Source: an uncultured Geobacteraceae bacterium (GTDB taxonomy: Bacteria > Desulfobacterota > Desulfuromonadia > Geobacterales > Pseudopelobacteraceae). Taken from it: a stretch of 64,000 bases of DNA. The notes under the pieces were generated by a model. It saw only the letters and a list, made by a program, of their open reading frames with translations, was not told where the DNA came from and did no database searches. Shown here in pieces: positions 54,123 through 62,829 of this stretch. The DNA is taken from assembly GCA_903876875.1 (NCBI GenBank), contig CAIRBT010000152.1, positions 1 to 64,000 of the forward strand, given 5' to 3'. Position 1 is the stretch's first letter. Each line of letters opens with the position of its first letter. A program made the position numbers and the translations under genes.

Positions 54123-56384
54123 ATGAAATCACCATTGCTGAGTCTCATAACCGTGAGCACCATTCTCTGCCTTACTTCCATCAGCGGCTTTGCCGGTCAA
54201 CTAGACGACTACTATCTAAGAGCCTTCGGGCAATCCTCCGATAAGGTGGCCGGGCTGTCGGCCGGGAGCGATACCACAGCCCCCCATTGCGGTATGCCAC
54301 TGAAACATGGCTTAAGCCGTGATTGGAGTAAGCTCGAACCGACGACACAGAAACTACTCGCGAAACAACTGGCTCTTCCCTCCCTGACGGGGAGTGATAA
54401 TACCGTCACTTCCACGGCAGGACATTTTGTAATTCACTACACCACCAGCGGAACCGACGCCCCCGATATCACCAAAATAAATCAATATACCGGCCTAGGA
54501 CTCACCACTCCTGCGGGCTGGGCGGCAAAGGTGGCGGAGGCGTTTGAATACGCCTATGCCACCTATAAAACCATGGGCTACAACATGCCCCCCAACACCC
54601 CGTATCCCATCTATCTGGTCAGCCTTGCCTCGCTGGGGGAGTACGGAGATACCCAGGATATTCAGCGAGTTTCATCAAGTGGTTTCCCCTCTGCATCAAG
54701 CAGCTTCATCCAGATTGACAAAGATTTTACCAACTTAATCTTCAAACCGGGAACCTACTCGCCGCTTCAGAGTCTTCAAATCACCTCGGCCCATGAGTTT
54801 CACCATGCCATACAGTACGGGTATAACTACTACTTTGATATCTGGTATGCCGAGGCCACCTCAACCTGGTTTGAGGATGAACTGTATGACAGCATCAACC
54901 AGAATTATAGCTATCTGCCGCAGTGGTTCCGAAATGGTATGATCAGCCTCGATGCTGCTGTCGACTCAAGTGCCCTTTCAACGGGAGCAGGCTATGGGCG
55001 GTGGATCTTTAACCGTTATCTGGCGGAAAACCACTCCCCTTCAGCGATTAAGTCCGTGTGGGAGGCACTTGCGCCGTTGCCCAGCCCTGACGGTTCCAGT
55101 GACATCCCGATGGCTCCGGTCTTAAATTCGTCGCTTGCCGCCTCAAATGGCAGTTCCCTCCCCACTGACTTCTTCGGCTTCGCCAAACGGGCGTACACCC
55201 GTGACTGGAGTAGTCATACCGATGACGTGACTCGTATCCCATCATACGCACCGGTTGCCACCTACACGTTGTACCCGGTCAACAGTGCCAGCCTGGCAAC
55301 GCCGTCCGTAACGCTGCCACATTATTCTTTCGCCTATTACAAGTTCACTCCAAGTAATACGACACTCTCTCTTTTCATAAATAAAACCAGCGGCATCCGA
55401 ACCGCCCTGTTTAAAAAGGTGGCAGGAACCATTACGGAACTAACACCCTCCGACCAATCCGGTACCATGTACTCGGTTGCCGGCTTTTCCACCATGAGTG
55501 CGGTGAATGACGAGGTAGTGCTGCTTATCACCAACAGTAGCGACAGTGACAATCAACAGGCTAATTTCAGTACCGACGGCACGGTTGTTCCGGTAACAAG
55601 CGGCAGCTGTGGCACGGCAAATGGCCAAACCTCTGCCTCGGCACCCTCTACCAACCTCTGTTCAGTCGGCTCTGCAACCGCTCTCACCGGCTCCGGTCCC
55701 TGGACCTGGGCATGTAGCATTTCCGGCGGTGCCGATTCACCGACCTGCTCGGCATTGAAGAGTGCTTCCGGAGGCCCAACAGTCAGCTTAGGTGCCGTAA
55801 AAGGTGAACCGGGGCGCAGCGTGACCGTGCCGATTACCCTGACTACCGCCACGACAAATCTAGCGGCACTCAGTGTGGACATAGCATACGATCCCACGCT
55901 GGTATCCCTTGCCATGGATGCCAGTTCACCCCCCCGACCCGTGGCGGTTGTTGCCGGTCCGGTGGCCACGGCAGCCGCAAAATCCATCGTTCAGAGCATC
56001 CCCTTTCCCGGAACATTAAGAATTGGCATCTTGAACGTCTCCGACAATACTGCCATAGGAGATGGAGTTGTTGCTACGGTCACCTTTTCGATCAGTGCCA
56101 GCGCCACCATTGGCGGCTCAACGATCTTACTGAATACGCCGGGTGCCTCTGACCCGGCAGGCAATGCGGTGCAAATCACAGGGGTATCAAGTTATGTGAC
56201 GTTTGCACCGGTGAAACCGGGGGACTGTGACGGCAGTGGTGTCGTTTCTATTTCAGAGGTGCAGAGTGCCGTCAATATGTTTCTCGGGGTAAAGCCGGTG
56301 CAGGCATGTGCGGACCCTGACGCCAATGGCGTAGTGTCCATTTCCGAGGTGCAAAAAGCAATTAATGGGTTTTTAGGGTTGTAA
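54123..56384 (+). CDS. Secreted HExxH protease with C-terminal cohesin and dockerin
   Basis: A 753-residue protein from the ATG at 54123 (AAGGAG upstream). Signal peptide ends near FAG. The catalytic domain holds HEFHH (224-228) and WYAEATSTWFEDELY (Glu244 a likely third ligand), resembling MXAN_6640-type putative metalloproteases. A Cys-containing linker module follows (CGTANGQTS to PTCSA). A cohesin domain spans about residues 560-700 (VSLGAVKGEPGRSVTVPITL), then a complete type I dockerin at 704-752 (DCDGSGVVSISEVQSAVNMF, then DPDANGVVSISEVQKAINGF). A protein with both partners could self-assemble or chain. The dockerin shares SEVQSAVNMFLG with the protease at 48753-51842. Confidence 0.87.
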   Translation: MKSPLLSLITVSTILCLTSISGFAGQLDDYYLRAFGQSSDKVAGLSAGSDTTAPHCGMPLKHGLSRDWSKLEPTTQKLLAKQLALPSLTGSDNTVTSTAGHFVIHYTTSGTDAPDITKINQYTGLGLTTPAGWAAKVAEAFEYAYATYKTMGYNMPPNTPYPIYLVSLASLGEYGDTQDIQRVSSSGFPSASSSFIQIDKDFTNLIFKPGTYSPLQSLQITSAHEFHHAIQYGYNYYFDIWYAEATSTWFEDELYDSINQNYSYLPQWFRNGMISLDAAVDSSALSTGAGYGRWIFNRYLAENHSPSAIKSVWEALAPLPSPDGSSDIPMAPVLNSSLAASNGSSLPTDFFGFAKRAYTRDWSSHTDDVTRIPSYAPVATYTLYPVNSASLATPSVTLPHYSFAYYKFTPSNTTLSLFINKTSGIRTALFKKVAGTITELTPSDQSGTMYSVAGFSTMSAVNDEVVLLITNSSDSDNQQANFSTDGTVVPVTSGSCGTANGQTSASAPSTNLCSVGSATALTGSGPWTWACSISGGADSPTCSALKSASGGPTVSLGAVKGEPGRSVTVPITLTTATTNLAALSVDIAYDPTLVSLAMDASSPPRPVAVVAGPVATAAAKSIVQSIPFPGTLRIGILNVSDNTAIGDGVVATVTFSISASATIGGSTILLNTPGASDPAGNAVQITGVSSYVTFAPVKPGDCDGSGVVSISEVQSAVNMFLGVKPVQACADPDANGVVSISEVQKAINGFLGL

Positions 56385-56550
56385 AGAGTCTGAGGAGGGC
56401 GTGCCGGGGCGGGCATCCCTACGGCACCGCATGCGATACGCAATCGCCATATTTGAGAGGAATGAGCTACACAGCAGTTACCTCACGAAAAAAGCCGGAT
56501 TAAAATCAAATTCGTTCAAAATCGAATCAATGTGAAAGATGCTGATACTT

Positions 56551-56568
56551 CCCGGGGAGCACCCCGGG
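56551..56568 (+). terminator. Possible terminator hairpin downstream of the cohesin-dockerin protease
   Basis: CCCGGGG-AGCA-CCCCGGG forms a perfect 7-bp stem 167 bp after the stop codon. The following sequence is TGGGATTAAAAAG, not a clean U-tract, so support is modest. Confidence 0.4.
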
Positions 56569-56732
56569 TGGGATTAAAAAGCACTGTGCCAATATTGACA
56601 CATTTAAAACAACACCCCAGCCCACCCAAACGGGGTAAAAACCCCCCTTGTCTCCCCGAAAATTGGTTTTTGCGAAGTCAGCAGATCCCTAACACGTTTT
56701 ATGTTTCATAATAGCGTATACTTTTACTGTTT

Positions 56733-56752
56733 ATGTGCCATTTATGACACAT
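56733..56752. promoter_or_regulatory. 20-bp palindrome, candidate enhancer site for the sigma54 activator
   Basis: ATGTGCCATTTATGACACAT matches 18 of 20 bases of the palindrome at 44258-44277. Its centre is about 120 bp upstream of the predicted start of the sigma54 promoter at 56836-56852, the usual distance for an NtrC-type enhancer site. Confidence 0.6.
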
Positions 56753-56835
56753 CGGTTCTGTACCTTTAAGACCGACAAGGGTTTATTTAGTCGTAACATA
56801 CTTACTTATATACAAGTTTATTTTTATTTATCTTT

Positions 56836-56852
56836 TGGCACGAAAATAGCTA
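56836..56852 (+). promoter_or_regulatory. Sigma54 (-24/-12) promoter
   Basis: TTGGCACGAAAATAGCT fits TGGCAC-N5-TTGC with one mismatch. GG (56837-56838) and GC (56849-56850) are separated by exactly 10 bp. Transcription would start near 56862, about 59 bp before the ribbon-helix-helix ATG. Confidence 0.65.
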
Positions 56853-56855
56853 GTG

Positions 56856-56906
56856 TATACGGTATGTTCGTTACAAAAACGAAAACAGATTTTATATACG
56901 GTATGT
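56856..56906 (+). promoter_or_regulatory. Two 12-bp direct repeats flanking the transcription start
   Basis: TATACGGTATGT occurs identically at 56856-56867 and 56895-56906, 39 bp apart. The first overlaps the predicted sigma54 start site, the second lies just before the ribosome site (AAGGAGATA) of the ribbon-helix-helix gene. Placement fits autorepression by the encoded protein. Confidence 0.55.
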
Positions 56907-56920
56907 GAAGGAGATAGGCC

Positions 56921-57106
56921 ATGGGAAGAATGAGAGAGAATCCACGTTATAATGTTATTTCCATGAGGGTAAGCGATGAGGAACGTGATCATCTGGAAAA
57001 CCTCATGAAAACGACCCACAAAAGTATTTCAGACATCATGCGTGAGGCGATGGAATATTTTTCAGCCCACTATGAGCAGGGTGGACTGAACTCAAAAGCT
57101 GCCTGA
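56921..57106 (+). CDS. Ribbon-helix-helix (CopG-like) transcriptional regulator
   Basis: A 61-residue protein. A short beta-strand with alternating polar residues (NVISMRVSD) is followed by two helices (EERDHLENLMKTTH and SISDIMREAMEYFSAHY), the pattern of MetJ/Arc/CopG DNA-binding dimers. AAGGAG lies 7 bp before the ATG. No toxin gene follows; the next gene is convergent, so an antitoxin role is unlikely. The gene has an apparent sigma54 promoter, unusual for a small repressor. Confidence 0.8.
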   Translation: MGRMRENPRYNVISMRVSDEERDHLENLMKTTHKSISDIMREAMEYFSAHYEQGGLNSKAA

Positions 57107-57109
57107 TAA

Positions 57110-57143
57110 AAAAGGGCGGGCACCTTCCGGTGCCCCGCCCCCA
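57110..57143 (-). terminator. Terminator of the rng operon (possibly bidirectional)
   Basis: On the minus strand GGGCGGGGCACC-GGAA-GGTGCCCGCCC forms a long stem with one bulge, followed by TTTTTT. It lies 10 bp beyond the rng stop. On the plus strand the A-run precedes the stem, so termination of the ribbon-helix-helix transcript is weaker. Confidence 0.8.
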
Positions 57144-57152
57144 CCGTTCAAC

Positions 57153-58682
57153 TCAGCTGATGGTTATTTCAAACTGTTCCTGGTGAAAGCCCGGCTTGGC
57201 TCGCACGGTTATCCTCTTCTTGAATCTTTTTTCAAGCTCTTCAAGACCTCTCCGCTCCTCATCATAGAGGAGATCGGCAACCTGGGGATGTACCGTGACC
57301 GTGGCTTTGGTACCCCGGATATCAAGCATTTCCCGGCGCAACTCCCGGAATATTTCGTGACAGACCGTGGTTTTTGACTTGATGTAGCCACGCCCCTCAC
57401 AGTAACTGCAGGGCTCACACATCATGCGACTGATGTTCTCGCGAACCCGTTTGCGGGTCATCTCAACCAAACCGAGTTCGGATATTTTCAAAATGTTGGT
57501 TTTCGATTTGTCGGCTTTCAGTGCCTCTTCCAGCGCCCCGTAGACTTTTTCCCGATTAACCTCTTTTTCCATGTCAATGAAATCAATGATGATGATGCCG
57601 CCGATGTTGCGCAGCCGAAGCTGGTAGGCTATCTCCTTGACCGCTTCCAGATTGGTTTTCAGGATGGTATCTTCGAGATTGTGCTTGCCGACAAACCGAC
57701 CGGTATTGACATCGACGGCACTTAACGCTTCCGTCTGTTCGATGATGATATAGCCGCCCGATTTCAGCCAGACCTTCCTGCCGAGAGCCCGGCTGATCTC
57801 TACCTCAAGACCGTAATGGTCGAATATTGGCTCTTCATCGTCATATAACTCAATAGAGTACTTCATCTTCGAGGCGAATGTTGAGATAAAGTGAACGATC
57901 CGGTCATAGTCAACCTGTGAGTCAACAATGATTTTATCCACCTGTTCGGTGACGATGTCCCGTACCACTTTTTGTACCACATCAAGGTCAGAATGGAGCA
58001 GCGATGGTACCCCGGCCTTGGCCTGACGACGGGAGATTTCTTCCCAGAGGGTGGTGAGATACTGCATGTCAGAGATCAGATCCTCTTCGCTCTTCCCTTC
58101 GGAAACCGTGCGGACGATGTACCCTGACCCCGGTTTTTTGAGCCGCTCAACGATTTCACGGAGCCGCTCCCGTTCTTCCTCATCCTCAATGCGCCGTGAA
58201 ATACCGATGTGGTCAACGGTCGGCATGTAGACCAAATGGCGTCCCGGCAGCGAGATGTGGGAGGTGATGCGTGCCCCCTTGGTACCAAGTGGTTCTTTTG
58301 ATATCTGTACCAACAATTCCTGCCCTTCCTGCAACAGATCCTCAATGGGGTGCAGGGGACGAAATTCCGGGCGATCACTCCCCTCCTTATCGACGGGGGA
58401 TGTTTCATCGAATTTTTTGCTGCCGGCATAGAGAAGCGTTTCATACTCCTCAATGGCATCAAAAACGTCGGCCACATAGAGAAACGCGGCTTTCTCCAGG
58501 CCAATATCGACAAAAGCGGCCTGCATGCCGGGGAGTACCCGAATCACGCGACCTTTGTAAATGTTGCCCACAATCCCTTTTTCTCGACTGCGCTCTATGT
58601 AGAGTTCGGCAATGGTGCCATTTTCTATCAGCGCAATACGGGTCTCGTGGGAAGCGGCATTAATAACCAGCTCGGCTCCCAT
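57153..58682 (-). CDS. rng: Ribonuclease G/E family endoribonuclease
   Basis: A 509-residue protein from the ATG at 58682 (GGAG upstream; the TTG at 58697 is less likely). It has an N-terminal S1 RNA-binding domain (near 35-130), the catalytic RNase E/G core with SAVDVNTGRFVG and IIIIDFIDM (metal-binding Asp residues), and the zinc-link cysteines in CEPCSYCEGRG. It is RNase G-length, without the E. coli RNase E scaffold tail. It processes rRNA and mRNA. It follows the TIGR03960 gene by about 57 bp and probably shares its transcript. Confidence 0.95.
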   Translation of the reverse strand: MGAELVINAASHETRIALIENGTIAELYIERSREKGIVGNIYKGRVIRVLPGMQAAFVDIGLEKAAFLYVADVFDAIEEYETLLYAGSKKFDETSPVDKEGSDRPEFRPLHPIEDLLQEGQELLVQISKEPLGTKGARITSHISLPGRHLVYMPTVDHIGISRRIEDEEERERLREIVERLKKPGSGYIVRTVSEGKSEEDLISDMQYLTTLWEEISRRQAKAGVPSLLHSDLDVVQKVVRDIVTEQVDKIIVDSQVDYDRIVHFISTFASKMKYSIELYDDEEPIFDHYGLEVEISRALGRKVWLKSGGYIIIEQTEALSAVDVNTGRFVGKHNLEDTILKTNLEAVKEIAYQLRLRNIGGIIIIDFIDMEKEVNREKVYGALEEALKADKSKTNILKISELGLVEMTRKRVRENISRMMCEPCSYCEGRGYIKSKTTVCHEIFRELRREMLDIRGTKATVTVHPQVADLLYDEERRGLEELEKRFKKRITVRAKPGFHQEQFEITIS

Positions 58683-58739
58683 AGTAATGTTCTCCAAATA
58701 ACATAGCGATATATAAATTCAATTAAATAAATAAGCAAA

Positions 58740-61211
58740 TTACTGAGCGAAGAGCACTTCCAGCTTTTCAATCCGGAGGTCGTCTCCGCCGATGGCCTCA
58801 TCACCTGAGATGGCTCGGGCAAATTCAACCGGCTTGCCCCGCCGTGCCACCATTTCGAGGCAGTGGCCGGTCGCTGACAACGACACAATTTCCTGCCGCA
58901 AATCAACGGGACGGGATTCCCCTTTTTTAGTTCGGGTAATGACATAGGAATTATGTGCCATAAACTGCACACATTTTTCGGCCAGTAGCTCAGGGGCATA
59001 GTTATCCAACGTGATGCGATAGCGGGTCGCCTCGATCAGGGTCGAAATAGAGGGTGCTTTCAGGTCGTCTTCATGGGCTTCCAATATGCGCAACCCTTCG
59101 GGAAGCACCCCGTTGAGCCGTTCCTTTACTTCTGTGGCACTGATACCGGCGGCAACAAACATGTCCATATATTCGGCCTGGGACTCAACCCCCACGGAGG
59201 TGGCGGTGCCAAAGGAAAAACGGGGATGGGGGTGAAAGCCAAGTGAAAAGAGGATCGGTACCCTACCCCGACTGACAGCCCGGGTAAAGACGGTAATCAG
59301 CTCAAGATGACTTAAGTAGCGCATGACGCCGGTTTTGGCAAAGCGCAGCCGCATGCGTGCCGGGAGTGGCTCTCCCGCTGTAACTCGTGTCGGCGGCGGC
59401 AGGGGTGCCTGAACGGAAACCCGGTTGGTTACTTCAGTAAAATCACAGACGCCGCAGGCACTGCAACTGCCGTCACGACAATCCTTGGTAACCGCTTCCT
59501 CAAGGGCGCGTTGCCGTTCCGCCAGCAGATGCTCGCGGGTGACACCACAGTCAAGGTGATCCCAGGGGAGCACTTCATCCAGTTCCCGTCGACGCAGATA
59601 CCATTCCGGGGTAATGCCACAGTCAGCAAAGGCCTGGAGCCAGAGTTTCAGCAAAAAATGTTCCCGCCAGCCGTCAAAACGGCAGCCAAGCTCAACGGCA
59701 CGGATCAGCACCGGTGCCAGTCGCCGATCACCACGGGCAAAGACCCCCTCCATGAAGGAGAGTGGGGCATCCTGCCATTTAAATTTAAGTTTTTTCTTTT
59801 TCAGATCACAATGGAGCTGATATTGAAGGTCCGTTGTTCGCTCCGTGGAAATTTGTGGTTCCCACTGGAAGGGGGTATGGGCCTTGGGCACAAAGGTACT
59901 GACGGCAACATTCACATCACCGGAAAGACCGTTCCCCTTGGCCTGATCCTTGACCTTGCGAGCCAGAGTGGCAATCTGACTAACGTCGTCGTCCGTTTCT
60001 CCCGGCAGACCGATCATGAAATAGAGCTTTATGAGTCGCCACCCCGCCTGGTAGATTGAAGCCGCGCCGGTGACCAGATTTTCTTCCGTAATGCCCTTGT
60101 TGATGACCCGCCGCATCCGCTCACTCCCAGCCTCGGGTGCCAGAGTAAAGCCGGTTTTACGGACTTTTTTAATTTCTTCAATGAGCTCTTCGGACAGACT
60201 GCCGACCCGCAGCGACGGCAGCGAAACAGCGACCCGATCCTCAGCATAGCGAGACATCAGCTCGGTTACCAGCGGGGTAACGCAGGAGTAGTCACCGGTG
60301 GAGAGAGAAAGCAACGAGATTTCATCGTAACCGGTGGCCGTGAGGGACTGTTCCACCAGTGAGAGGATGGTTGCGGGAGAACGCTCCCGCAGTGGTCGGT
60401 ACACGTAACCGGCCTGACAGAAGCGACAGCCACGGGTACAGCCACGGGCGATTTCCACGGCAACTCGATCATGGATAGTCTTCATGAAAGGCACCACCGG
60501 GGAGTCGGGATAGGCTGCCGAGTCAAGGTCGGAGAGGAACCGTCGCCGCACCGTGCTGCGAGCCGGATCACGGGGGACAATGGCGGTTACCGTGCCGTCT
60601 GCCCCATACTCCGGTTCAAAGAAAGAGGGGATGTAAACCCCTTCGATACGGGAAAGTCGCTGGAGTAGTTCTTCACGACTGACTCCTTGGCGTTTTGCCT
60701 CCCGCACCGCCTGAGCGATTTCCAGGACCGCTTCTTCGCCATCACCGAGCAGTACGGCATCAAAAAAGGGAGCCAGCGGCTCGGGATTGTAGGCGCAGGG
60801 GCCACCGGCAATAATGAGCGGGCAGCTGCCGTCACGCTCAGTCGCCAGCAACGGAATCCCCCCGAGCCGGAGCATGGTCAGGATATTGGTATAGGAGAGC
60901 TCGTACTGGAGGGTGAAGCCGACGATGTCACAAGCCCCAAGGGGGGTTGCCGTTTCCAGGGTAGTCAGCGGCAGGGAGGCGGCACGCATTGCTGCCTCCA
61001 TATCGGGCCAAGGGGCAAAGACCCGCTCCGCAGCAATGCCATCAACTGCGTTGAGGACGTGATAGAGAATCCGCAGGCCGAGGTGACTCATGCCTACTTC
61101 GTAGACATCGGGAAACGCCAGTGCGAAGCGCAGATCGGCCGTTTCCTTGCGGATAGAGCCCATTTCGCCCCCCATGTAGCGGGCAGGTTTTTCAACAGAG
61201 AGAAGATTCAT
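58740..61211 (-). CDS. TIGR03960-type radical SAM protein with fused C-terminal TIGR03936-like domain
   Basis: An 823-residue protein. The N-terminal part resembles B12-binding radical SAM proteins (FPDVYEVGMSHLG), the radical SAM core has the cluster motif CTRGCRFCQAG, and the C-terminal 230 residues are the DUF2344/TIGR03936 type (RLRFAKTGVMRYLSHLELITVF). A Cys-rich stretch (CRDGSCSACGVC) joins them. Substrate unknown; constant pairing with rng suggests RNA modification, which is inference. ATG at 61211; divergent from rsmB. Confidence 0.9.
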   Translation of the reverse strand: MNLLSVEKPARYMGGEMGSIRKETADLRFALAFPDVYEVGMSHLGLRILYHVLNAVDGIAAERVFAPWPDMEAAMRAASLPLTTLETATPLGACDIVGFTLQYELSYTNILTMLRLGGIPLLATERDGSCPLIIAGGPCAYNPEPLAPFFDAVLLGDGEEAVLEIAQAVREAKRQGVSREELLQRLSRIEGVYIPSFFEPEYGADGTVTAIVPRDPARSTVRRRFLSDLDSAAYPDSPVVPFMKTIHDRVAVEIARGCTRGCRFCQAGYVYRPLRERSPATILSLVEQSLTATGYDEISLLSLSTGDYSCVTPLVTELMSRYAEDRVAVSLPSLRVGSLSEELIEEIKKVRKTGFTLAPEAGSERMRRVINKGITEENLVTGAASIYQAGWRLIKLYFMIGLPGETDDDVSQIATLARKVKDQAKGNGLSGDVNVAVSTFVPKAHTPFQWEPQISTERTTDLQYQLHCDLKKKKLKFKWQDAPLSFMEGVFARGDRRLAPVLIRAVELGCRFDGWREHFLLKLWLQAFADCGITPEWYLRRRELDEVLPWDHLDCGVTREHLLAERQRALEEAVTKDCRDGSCSACGVCDFTEVTNRVSVQAPLPPPTRVTAGEPLPARMRLRFAKTGVMRYLSHLELITVFTRAVSRGRVPILFSLGFHPHPRFSFGTATSVGVESQAEYMDMFVAAGISATEVKERLNGVLPEGLRILEAHEDDLKAPSISTLIEATRYRITLDNYAPELLAEKCVQFMAHNSYVITRTKKGESRPVDLRQEIVSLSATGHCLEMVARRGKPVEFARAISGDEAIGGDDLRIEKLEVLFAQ

Positions 61212-61415
61212 TAATTATTTTCAGTTCTTGAATGGAATTCAGATGGTCGTGTACAATAGCAAAATGATGCCGTATCTGCAAGGGAAATAGCCGTTTTTAC
61301 CCCTATTTTTCCCGAGAGAGGGCTTCTGCTTGCACTTTGTCCGTCGGATGCTTATCATAACCACGGGACAACAACTTTTACCTACGTCCTAAAACCTTTT
61401 CTCCCTGAGGAACCA

Positions 61416-61451
61416 ATGAATTTATCCGAGAGTATCCGCCATGATTATTAG
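61416..61451 (+). other. Possible 11-codon leader ORF overlapping the rsmB start
   Basis: ATG at 61416, preceded by TGAGGAA, opens a frame of 11 codons (MNLSESIRHDY) that ends at TAG 61449-61451, 8 bp inside rsmB. The better ribosome site belongs to this short frame rather than to rsmB, so it might couple translation. It could also be chance. Confidence 0.35.
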
Positions 61452-62814
61452 ACGCGCCCCCCGTGGCAACCACTCGCCAAACCCCCGTCAGGCAGCCTTT
61501 GAAACCCTGCTCCGCATCAAAAAGGAGGGGGGATATGCCGATCGGCTGATCGACAATGAGCTTTCAGACGGCGTCCTTGTCGGCCCTGATCGGGGTCTCT
61601 ACGCCGAACTGGTTTTCGGTGTGCTGCGCCGCCAGGGTACCCTTGATCATATTCTGCGCCAGCTCCTGGAAAAGCCGATTATTGAGCTTGATCCCCTGGC
61701 GCTGGTCATTCTCCGCCTTGGCCTGTACCAAATCACCTCCCTGGATCGGATACCGGAGTCGGCCGCCGTTAATGAGGCGGTCAATCTGGCCAAAGTAAAC
61801 ACCCCCGGTACCAGTGGTCTGGTCAACGCCGTGCTCCGGAACTATCTGCGGCAACGTGACAGCATCACCTTTCCCGACCTGGCGAGCTCCCCGGTGGCCG
61901 GCATTGCTGCCCGCCATTCCCAGCCGGAATGGATGGTAGAGCAGTGGCTTGATCAGCTCGGCATCGCCGAAGCCGCACTGCTGGCAGAAGCATCGTCCAC
62001 CCCGCCCCCCCTTACCCTGCGGGTTAATACACTCCGCACCAACCGGCAGGAGTTACTGGAGGAGTTTGCACAGAGCGGTATCAGTGCCATCCCCTGCTCC
62101 TCTTCCGTCGATGGCATCGCCGTGACCGGACGCCACTTGATCACCACGCTCCCCGGCTTCGCCGCCGGTCTCTTTGTGGTGCAGGATGAGGCATCCCAAC
62201 TGGCGGGAACCTTGCTGGGTGCCGAACCGGGGGAACGGATCTGGGACGCCTGCAGTGCCCCCGGTGGTAAAACCTGCCACCTGGCACAGCAGATGGATGA
62301 TCGGGGCGAACTGATTGCCACGGACATCTCCCGGTCAAAGCTGACCCTGGTGCAGGACAGCGCACGGCGACTTGGCATCACCACCGTGACCACCGCCGTA
62401 ACCGACCTGCATCAACCTGATACGTTTCCGGAAGGGGTGTTTGACCGCATACTGCTGGACGCCCCCTGCTCCGGCCTTGGGGTTATCCGCCGCAATCCGG
62501 AGGCGAAATGGCGGCTTTTTTCCGGTGACGTCAGTCGATTGGCAGCGGTGCAAAAGATTCTCCTTAAAAATGCCGCAGCCAAATTAAAACCGGGCGGAAT
62601 CCTGCTCTATTCCACCTGTTCCACCTCTGAGGCTGAAAACGAACTGGTTGTGGAGGATTTCCTCCTGCACAACCCGGCCTATGTGCTGGAAGACCTTCGC
62701 GAACTGTTCCCCACACTGGGGGATCTCATCACCTTTTACGGCATGTTCCGTGTATGGCCACACCGCCATGGCATGGACGGTTTTTTTGCTGCTCGGATTA
62801 AAAAAATATCTTAG
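61441..62814 (+). CDS. rsmB: 16S rRNA m5C967 methyltransferase RsmB
   Basis: A 457-residue protein. It has an N-terminal NusB-like RNA-binding domain (about 1-150) and a C-terminal SAM-dependent m5C methyltransferase domain: DACSAPGGKTCHLAQ (SAM site), DAPCSGLGVIRRNPEAKW (conserved Cys in motif IV) and YSTCS (catalytic Cys). It methylates C967 of 16S rRNA. It lies 15 bp before rpe. Confidence 0.95.
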   Translation: MIIRRAPRGNHSPNPRQAAFETLLRIKKEGGYADRLIDNELSDGVLVGPDRGLYAELVFGVLRRQGTLDHILRQLLEKPIIELDPLALVILRLGLYQITSLDRIPESAAVNEAVNLAKVNTPGTSGLVNAVLRNYLRQRDSITFPDLASSPVAGIAARHSQPEWMVEQWLDQLGIAEAALLAEASSTPPPLTLRVNTLRTNRQELLEEFAQSGISAIPCSSSVDGIAVTGRHLITTLPGFAAGLFVVQDEASQLAGTLLGAEPGERIWDACSAPGGKTCHLAQQMDDRGELIATDISRSKLTLVQDSARRLGITTVTTAVTDLHQPDTFPEGVFDRILLDAPCSGLGVIRRNPEAKWRLFSGDVSRLAAVQKILLKNAAAKLKPGGILLYSTCSTSEAENELVVEDFLLHNPAYVLEDLRELFPTLGDLITFYGMFRVWPHRHGMDGFFAARIKKIS

Positions 62815-62829
62815 CTTAAGGAGTTCTCT

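Larger units (their letters stand above)
56385..56920. other. Long regulatory intergenic region before the ribbon-helix-helix gene
   Basis: A 536-bp gap. From left to right: a weak inverted repeat (GTGCCG / CGGCAC, 56401-56427), a 7-bp GC hairpin (56551-56568), an AT-rich stretch, the 20-bp palindrome (56733-56752), a sigma54-type promoter (56836-56852) and two 12-bp direct repeats (56856, 56895). No credible gene is present. Confidence 0.65.

Noticed and set aside
56921..57106. Antitoxin of a type II toxin-antitoxin pair
   Set aside because: The ribbon-helix-helix protein fits an antitoxin by size, but no toxin gene follows; the next gene is convergent rng after a terminator.
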